From positions 354,497,696-354,561,695 of the forward strand of contig NC_061513.1 in the NCBI RefSeq assembly GCF_022539505.1: DNA of 64,000 nucleotides, given 5' to 3'. Source of the stretch: Lolium rigidum (taxonomy: Eukaryota; Streptophyta; Magnoliopsida; Poales; Poaceae). The position numbers and the translations under genes were made by a program. Below, in pieces: positions 57,318 to 64,000 of this stretch (position 1 is its first letter; every line of letters begins with the position of its first letter). The notes below the pieces were generated by a model, which searched no databases, was not told the origin of the DNA, and saw only the letters and a program-made list of their open reading frames with translations.

Positions 57318-57700
57318 CTCGCCGCCGCCGCTTCGATCCGATCTGACGCGGAATGCTCGGCTACGAGGTGGGCTGCGCGAATCTGGGTTGCCCTAGGGCT
57401 CGTGCTCGCCGTGGATTTGGTTCTGCTCACACGGATTTGGATGCGATTTTCTTCCTTTCGGAAAAGCGTGAGGGAGAAAGGGAAACTGGCGACTGAGCAG
57501 CTGGGCTCAAAACCCTAATTTGCTTTGGGATAAGATGGGCTGCACAAGTTCTAGGCCCGTCCTGTGGTTACGGCCGAATTCTATTTGCCGCCCAATGCAG
57601 ACCGGAATGCGCTCTGCGAAATCCTATTCATCACCCGCGGCCCGTATGGTTTCACCCGCGGGGAGAGTTTGGGCCGCGGCCCATCAACAGGCAGGTAGTC
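57318..57700. promoter_or_regulatory. 5' region of DENR
   Basis: The sequence upstream of the DENR ATG includes a GC-rich stretch (gccgccgccgcttcgatccg) and then 'gggctgcacaagttctagg'-type text. It probably holds the promoter and 5' UTR. No TATA box is clear. Confidence 0.4.
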
Positions 57701-57835
57701 AGTAGGCCTCGGGTTTCCCGGTTTTGTCGATTTTTTTCTGGGTTTTCTTGGTGTCGATTTTCTTTTGATTTTTCTTCGATTTTTTCGATTTTTCGTTTTC
57801 CTGTTTTTTTTTATTTTTTTAATAAATTTTAAAAT

Positions 57836-58016
57836 CGAGCAAATTTTAAGTTAAGCAAATTTTAAAGTAAGCAAATTTCAAATATGAGCAAATTTTGAAT
57901 CAGGGCAATTTTTAAATCTGAGCAAATTTCAAATCTGGGCAAATTTGAAATCTAAGCAATTTTCAAATATGAGAAAATTTCAAATCTAAAAAAATTTCAA
58001 ATTTGGGAAATTTTCA
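57836..58016. repeat. Degenerate 17-base tandem repeat
   Basis: Repeated units like agcaaatttcaaatctg occur about ten times with drift (agcaaattttgaatcag, gcaaatttgaaatctaa). No coding. Confidence 0.8.
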
Positions 58017-59057
58017 AACAACCGAACTAATGGGCAAGGCCATAGTTCGCAATTTAAAAAAAAAATGGCCATAGTGTTCAAAATAAACTTTCACGTTTTA
58101 CAAAAAATTCATAAAGTTCACATGTGCTTTCAAAAATGTTCACGTTGTTCAAAATATACTCTTGCAATGTTATAAACTTTGATGGGTTTCTAAAATATTC
58201 GTTGGTTCAAAAAATATTCACAAGATTCCAAATAATGTACATGACTTCAATTTTTTTAATGAACAAACTATCTTTATAAATAACTGCAAAGTAGATATAT
58301 TTTTAAACATTTATTAAAAAGTATAATGAAAAGCAATCCTCATTCCCTGAGAAAAAAAGAAAAGAAAAGGTGTACCTTTTGTTGGGTTGCATATGGTGTT
58401 GCCCATGAGGATACGCCTTGCGAGGAGCAACGTCCGCTCCCGCTAAGACCAGGAAATTGGGGCTCCCCTCCTTAGGGCATCGCAAAGCGTTCATATTCAA
58501 CGTTCGTTGCGCCAAATAACGTTGAAACGGCTTGAGCGTTTTTTTACAGTACCGCATGGAATGTCCACAAACACGGCAAGTTTCTTCTTATAAATCATGA
58601 AAACAAATAAAAATTGTTCCTCAAAAAATATTTAGAAAATCGCAAAAAAGTACATGGAGAATGAAATAAGTTTTGGCGATGCATTTAAAATAATGTTCAT
58701 ATAATTGAAAGATGCTCATATCAAACAAAAAGGTGTTCAATCTATTAGAAATAATTATTTTGAAGTAAAAAATGATCACATCTACACAATAATGTATTGC
58801 ATGATTAAAAAAAATCATAACAAAAAAACAAAAAATGAAAAAGGAAGGAAGAAACAAAAAAAGGAAAGAAGAGAAAAAAGAAATGAACGATAAGAAAAAA
58901 ATAAAGCGTAAAGCCTAAGAAAAGGGGAGTTATGATATGTCGGAAAAGTATCTATGCATTTTGAAATTTGTTATTTTAATATCGAACATATGTCCTACAC
59001 ATTAGAAGTTACCGCCATTGTTTTTAATGATTTATGGTATTTTCCCATAAAATCCTA
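58017..59057. other. AT-rich intergenic, no gene seen
   Basis: Contains short ORFs rich in lysine or phenylalanine (for example 58705-58893), which are chance products of AT-rich DNA. Confidence 0.5.
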
Positions 59058-59346
59058 CTCCATCAGTCCAAAATATAAGGCACGCACCATCAAAAAGAAT
59101 AAGGCAAGCTTTTTTCTGCATGCATGGTCTTTGATGCATAACTACTTTGACCACTAATATATATGCGAAATTAAATTATATTAGAATGCATAAATGGTAT
59201 TCTTGCATTTTCTTTTTCAAATCTCTTTCATTTCATATATATTTATACAAGTTTTATAGACATATTATAAATCCAAATCATAGTAAAAGTTATAGGTTGT
59301 TGACCAACAAAATTTAAGGGCTCTTTATCTTTTGGGACGGAGGGAG
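59058..59346. mobile_element. Stowaway MITE (289 bases)
   Basis: TA duplications flank ends ctccatcagtccaaaatata and the complement of ctccctccgtcccaaaagat. Non-coding. Confidence 0.8.
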
Positions 59347-60140
59347 TAATATTTTGGTGCCTAACTCTCGAATACAGGAAATCCTTAAATTTTGTATTTT
59401 GTACATCGAGAAACCTTTCGGAAAAAGATGAAGAATTCTAGACAGCTGGAGCCTAGAAAAATCTCAAGGCTCCTAGGGCCCACCATTTTGTTATAGACAA
59501 TTCAACCGTGCCCTGGGGTGGCCTCGAGCCTTGAGCATCCGGTCGACCTCAACCAAACTCCGTTTGGTCCTTTTGACCTAAATTGGAGGGGAAATACCGG
59601 TGAGGCCTTTTCTAGTTGCAACTTCGACCTCTCCAACAGCTTTGTCATCAATGTACATAATAAGAAAGGAGTAGTCTATCTCTAGACTATGGGTTTCTAG
59701 GAATAGCTTGACCATTATCTCTTAGCGAGATATTATAGGCAAGATGTTGATGTGACACTGTAGTTAATGATGAAATTGACTATTTTTTTTATCCTAGCTA
59801 AAATACAGCTCAGACAGTCATAGGAAAAAAAATTCTAGCTCAATCATATACCCACATGGGCTCAAAATCAATAGTCTAAGCTTCTTTGTATACAAAACTT
59901 TTAAAATCATTGCATTAGAATGTTCGTTTTTTAAAAATAAACCTCCACCTAAAATATCATGCCAAGGGATAACTCATCGAAGAATGCCTAGCTCGTCCAA
60001 AATAAGAGTATGCTAAGAAATCAAAGGAGGTTATCCAGTGGCATAGTGGGGCATCGTTACTTTTCTTCCATTAAAATAACCAGGCTACGGTTGAATCGAG
60101 CCAGCGACTCGTGTGGTAGTGCGGCGGCGGTGTGCGGTCT
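59347..60140. other. Intergenic, no gene seen
   Basis: Mixed AT/GC DNA without a supported gene or repeat. Confidence 0.45.
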
Positions 60141-63100
60141 AAGGGCATCTTCAATGGGGCGATTCAAACGGACGTGTTTGGGCGTCCAATTTTATCCGGA
60201 TGGGTCACCCCGCGGACACGCGGATAGCCGAAACGTCCGTCCCCCGTTTTCATTTCCCAACGCTGCACACGACCCATTCTACAACTCTTGCAGTACTAGT
60301 GCGTAGAAGCTCATCAACGACATGGTCAGGGGAGACGCGAGCGGTGTCCATGCAAAGGCGCCGCCGCCGTCAAGGTGCAGCGTGCGGCCGGCGTCCAGGC
60401 GATGCGCAGCCGCCGTCGAGGTACGGCGCGCTGGCGCAGTGACGAGGTGCGGCGCGCGGACACTGCCAGGTAGAGCTGCAGCGACGCGGGCGAAGGGGCA
60501 GCAGCGCGGCGGCCGGCCGCGCGGCCGGCGGCCCCGGCGGCGGCGAGCTGCAGCGCGTGGCGGCTCCACGGCCACGGGCGCGCGAGCGGGGCAGGGCGTC
60601 GAGGGCGCGGGCGTGCGGGGCAGGCCTGGCGCTGGCGGAGCTGCAGCGCGGGCGAGCGGGTCAAGGCGTCGAGCGCGCGGCTTGATGTCTACGGGAGCTT
60701 CTATTCTTGTAGACAGTGTTGGGCCTCCAAGAGCAGAGGTTTGTAGAACAGCAGCAAGTTTCCCTTAAGTGGATCACCCAAGGTTTATCGAACTCAGGGA
60801 GGAAGAGGTCAAAGATATCCCTCTCATGCAACCACTGCAACCACAAAGCAAGAAGTCTCTTGTGTCCCCAACACACCTAATAGGTGCACTAGTTCGGCGA
60901 ATAGATAGTGAAATACAGGTGGTATGAATAAGTAGTAGCAACGGCACCGAGAAAAGTGCTTTGCCCAGGACAGTAAACAAGCAGTAGTAACGCAGCAGTA
61001 GTAACGCAGTAAAATAGTAAACAAGCAGCGATAGCAGTATTTAGGAACAAGGCCTAGGGATTACACTTTCACTAGTGGACACTCTCAACATTGATCACAT
61101 AACAGAATAGATAAATGCATACTCTACACTTTTGTTGGATGATGAACACATTGCGTAGGATTACACGAACCCTCAATGCCGGAGTTAACAAGCTCCACAA
61201 TAATGCTTATATTTTAGTAACCTTTAGTGTAAGATAGATCAAAAGACTAAACCAAGTACTAGCATAGCATAGCATGCACACTGTCACCTTCATGCATATG
61301 TAGGAGGAATATATCACATCAATATTATCATAGCAATAGTTAACTTCGCAATCTACAAGAGATCATGATCATAGCATAAACCAAGTACTAACACGGTGCA
61401 CACATTGTCACCTTTGCACACGTGCGGGGAGGAATAAAACTACTTTAATAACATTGCTAGAGTAGCACATAGATAAATTGTGATACAAACACATTGCAAT
61501 CATAAAGAGATATAAATAAGCACCTCACTATGCCATTCAACAGTGAATAAGTATTCTGTGAAATATAGCCTAAGAGACCCACACGGTGCACACACTGTCA
61601 CCTTTACACACGTGGGACAAGGAGTCTCCGGAGATCACATAAGTAAAACTCACTTGACTAGCATAATGACATCTAGATTACAAGCATCATCATATGAATC
61701 TCAATCATGTAAGGCAGCTCATGAGATTATTGTATTGAAGCACATAGGAGAGAGATTAACCACATAGCTACCGGTACAGCCCCGAGCCTCGATGGAGAAC
61801 TACTCCCTCCTCATGGGAGCAGCAGCGGTGATGAAGATGGCGGTGGAGATGGCAGCGGTGTCGATGGAGAAGCCTTCCGGGGCACTTCCCCGCTCCGGCA
61901 GGGTGCCGGAACAGAGACTCCTGTCCCCCAGATCTTGGCTTCGCGATGGCGGCGGCTCTGGAAGGTTTTCCGTATCGTGGTTCTTCGCCTCAGGGGTTTC
62001 GCGATGGGGGCTTTATATAGGCGAAGAGGCGGCGCAGGAGGGTCGAAGGGGTGGCCACACCATATGGCGGCGCGGCCAGGGCCTGGGCCGCGCCGGCCTA
62101 TGGTCTGGGGGCCCAGTGCCCCCTCCGGTCCTTCCCGGGTGTTCCGGATGCTTCCGGTGAAAATAGGAACACGGGTCTTGATTTCGTCCGATTCCGAGAA
62201 TATTTTGTTACTAGGATTTCGAAACCAAAAACAGCATGAAAACAACGAAGCGGCACTTCGGCATCTTGTTAATAGGTTAGTTCCAGAAAATGCACGAATA
62301 TGACATAAAGTGTGCATAAAACATGTAGGTATCATCAATAATATGGCATAGAACATAAGAAATTATCGATACGTCGGAGACGTATCACGGCTCCACGGCG
62401 ACGGGCGGCGACGGGGCAGGCCTGGCGGAGCTGCAGCGCGGGCGAGCGGGGCAAGGCGTCGAACGCGCGACTCCACGGCGACGGGCGGCGGGGGCAGCGG
62501 GGCCGAGCTCCACGCCGAGGCGAGCAGCCGCGGCGAGGTGGGCGGCGGCGGGGGCAGCGGGGCCGAGCTTCGCGGCGGCGGGGCCCTACCCCACTCGGCG
62601 GCGGGGGCCGTGACTCGCGGCGGCCCGTGCGCGCGGCGGCGAGGCTCGCGGAGGCCCACGCTGGCGCGGTCGGCGCCCGCGGCGGCGGCGTGGCTCGCGA
62701 CGCGCCCGGCGTGCGAGTGCTTGGCGCATCCGGCGCCCGCGGCGGCGTGACTCGCGGCGGCCCGTCCTCGCGCGGCCCGTGCGCGGCGGCCCCTGCTCGG
62801 CGGCGGCGTGGAGGCGCTCGCGCGGCCAGCGGCGGCATGGAGGTGCTCACGCGGCGTGGAGCTGCACGCGCGGCGGCACATGCTGGAGGCGCCCGGCGTG
62901 GAGGTGCTCGTGGCGGTCCCTGCTCGCGGCGGCGGCGTGGAGGCGCCCGGCGGCTCGTGCTCACGGCGGTGGGGCGTGGGCGTCCTTGCCTCGCCGGAGG
63001 CCGACGCCGGGATGCCATGCCGGAGGAGAGAGATGGGTAGGTGGGAGGAGGAGACACTGCCAAGTGGGGTTGGGGGCGGACACAGCGGACTAGGACGGAC

Positions 63101-63160
63101 ACGCGGACACGTCCGTCACCCCGCAAATCGCTCCCAAATTTTGGCCGGCTTTGGGTCGTG
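60141..63160. mobile_element. GC-rich Mutator-like element remnant, split by a solo LTR
   Basis: The left part (60141-60682) starts gggcatcttcaatggggcga and is followed by the common 'ggacgtgtttgggcg' and 'gatgggtcaccccgcggac' text. The right part (62388-63160) ends in 'gacggacacgcggacacgtc' and 'cgtcaccccgca', which are complementary in kind to the left. The inside is extremely GC-rich with many gcggcg repeats. This pattern is typical of grass Mutator-like elements that carry GC-rich DNA. The right terminal repeat is cut by the CACTA end at 63161. No target duplication seen. Confidence 0.5.
60683..62387 (-). mobile_element. Solo LTR, Gypsy family-1-like (third copy)
   Basis: A 1705-base LTR in reverse orientation from tgatgtctacggg to gacgtatca, flanked by a perfect 5-base duplication cggct (60678-60682 and 62388-62392). 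No internal region is attached, so it is a solo LTR. It contains three CACA(C/T)TGTCACC boxes at about 61276, 61402 and 61589. Confidence 0.9.
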
Positions 63161-64000
63161 CACTAGTGGAAAACGGGGCAATAGGCCCGGTCCATTTGGG
63201 CCTTTAGACCCGGTTCCCGAACCGGGACCAACTAGGCGGGACTAAAGGGGGTACCCTTTAGTCCCGGTTCAAAGATAAACCGGGCCTAAAGGCCTCGACA
63301 CGTGGTGCGGCCAGGGAGCTCGCGGTAGAAGGGCTTTGGTCCCGGTTCGTGGTACGAACCGGGCCTATGTTTCTCTGCCGCGGCGAAGAATTGCTATTTC
63401 TCGCCGCGGCACAGATTTGGGCTGTACCAGCGTTTCTCTGCCGCGGCAGAGAAACAGGGCGTTTCTCTGCCGCGGCAGAGTTTCAGCAATGCATATATAT
63501 ATCATTCAAGAAACCACAAAAAATCGTCATGAATATATATAGACATCGTCAACAGTACACGACATAGTCAACACAGTACACGTAATGCATGCATATTTAC
63601 AATACAACACGTCTCGAACGAATATCCTCCACCGTCACGATCTTCCGATAGTGCTCTCCACCTGAGGTAAGGACCTCGGTAATAAAGAATCCCGCGATTT
63701 CCTCTTGAATTGCTTTTATTTGATCCGCTGTTATGAGAGTGTCCCGCAGGCGTGTCATCTATATTTAAAAAAGGAGATCAATATATGAATGGAACTCAAT
63801 ACAATAGATGGTACTAATTAAGATTAATTGTGAAAATTTGTTATCGTACACGAGTGTGGTGTATTTGGGCATCCCCACCCTTGGGACAGGACATGTCACG
63901 CATGAAGGTGCGAGACGTAGTATCCACATAAGTTATTCCCTTGTTCCTGCCTCATACACTTTACGAAAAAATAGTTCGATCAAACTAATAATCAAGCATC
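63161..64000 (-). mobile_element. Second CACTA copy, inverted, runs off the window
   Basis: Starts cactagtggaaaacgggg, the same terminus as the right end at 42736 read in reverse. The sequence then matches the complement of 41930-42736, including the Ulp1-like last exons (gagtgtcccgcaggcgtg, gtatccacataagtta). The remainder lies to the right. Its Ulp1 exon at about 63860-63965 is altered (a frame change after LCGYYV), so this copy is broken too. Confidence 0.85.

Noticed and set aside
58705..58893. Lys-rich small ORF
   Set aside because: Product of AT-rich, A-run sequence; no conservation signal visible.
60322..60768. 148-residue + strand ORF
   Set aside because: Crosses from Mutator-like GC-rich repeats into a solo LTR, so it is a junction artefact.
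62335..63126. 263-residue minus-strand ORF in GC-rich DNA
   Set aside because: Arg/Pro/Ala-rich low-complexity product expected by chance in very GC-rich repeats; no domain.

Overview
This window is nuclear DNA from a grass, most likely Pooideae and probably Triticeae or a close relative. The evidence is intron-split plant genes with grass-type protein sequences and a dense, nested set of Gypsy, Copia, LINE, CACTA, Mutator-like, PIF/Harbinger, Stowaway and hAT-like elements. Two runs of exactly 100 N (17301-17400 and 33039-33138) are assembly gaps of unknown true size. No rRNA, tRNA, CRISPR array or prokaryotic feature was seen.

Three host genes are well supported. (1) A class B (type II) DnaJ/Hsp40 co-chaperone on the + strand, three exons between 7278 and 15304. 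Its two introns (3.9 and 3.1 kb) hold a truncated LINE, a hAT-type MITE, a ~1 kb element with long inverted repeats, a Stowaway MITE and a foldback. (2) An intronless LEA_2 / NDR1-HIN1-like membrane protein on the - strand, 44525-45412. (3) A density-regulated protein (DENR) gene on the - strand, seven short exons between 55156 and 57317, which rebuild one continuous 200-residue protein with a C-terminal SUI1 domain.

Layout. 1-4034: a rearranged Gypsy region, with a solo LTR inside another LTR, joined to a CACTA right end. 4040-7000: a LINE reverse transcriptase fragment, a Copia-like LTR end, decayed coding sequence and MITEs. 7278-15304: DnaJ. 15500-17725: a Harbinger-type MITE, a decayed PIF/Harbinger transposase, a Copia LTR start, gap 1 and a Gypsy LTR piece. 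17731-19454: the right part of a second CACTA element with internal repeats. 19523-20599: nested MITEs. 21169-27485: a poly-A retroposon with a 14-bp target duplication, itself interrupted by a 5.19-kb Mutator-like element whose inside is five tandem copies of a ~0.93-kb unit. 27712-42736: a complete CACTA element (TSD CCA) with a TNP2 start, a TNP1/Transposase_24-like region and a Ulp1-like protease. Its middle is filled by two outward-facing Gypsy halves around gap 2. 43-50 kb: the LEA_2 gene and low-complexity intergenic DNA. 49.9-50.8 kb: a second copy of the poly-A retroposon. 51874-54648: a Harbinger-like element (TSD TAA) carrying a coiled-coil fragment, a 149-bp triple repeat and a broken B3-domain gene. 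55156-57317: DENR. 57.7-60.1 kb: AT-rich DNA with a 17-bp degenerate repeat and a Stowaway MITE. 60.1-63.16 kb: a GC-rich Mutator-like sequence split by a solo Gypsy LTR (TSD CGGCT). 63161-end: a second, inverted copy of the same CACTA family.

The three host genes look like unrelated housekeeping or stress genes and form no pathway. The most unusual structures are the tandemly amplified Mutator-like element, the gene-fragment-bearing Harbinger element, the Gypsy internal region that stops after protease, and the chimeric LTR families that share one half but not the other. All coordinates come from reading the sequence by eye; family names not marked as certain are inference.
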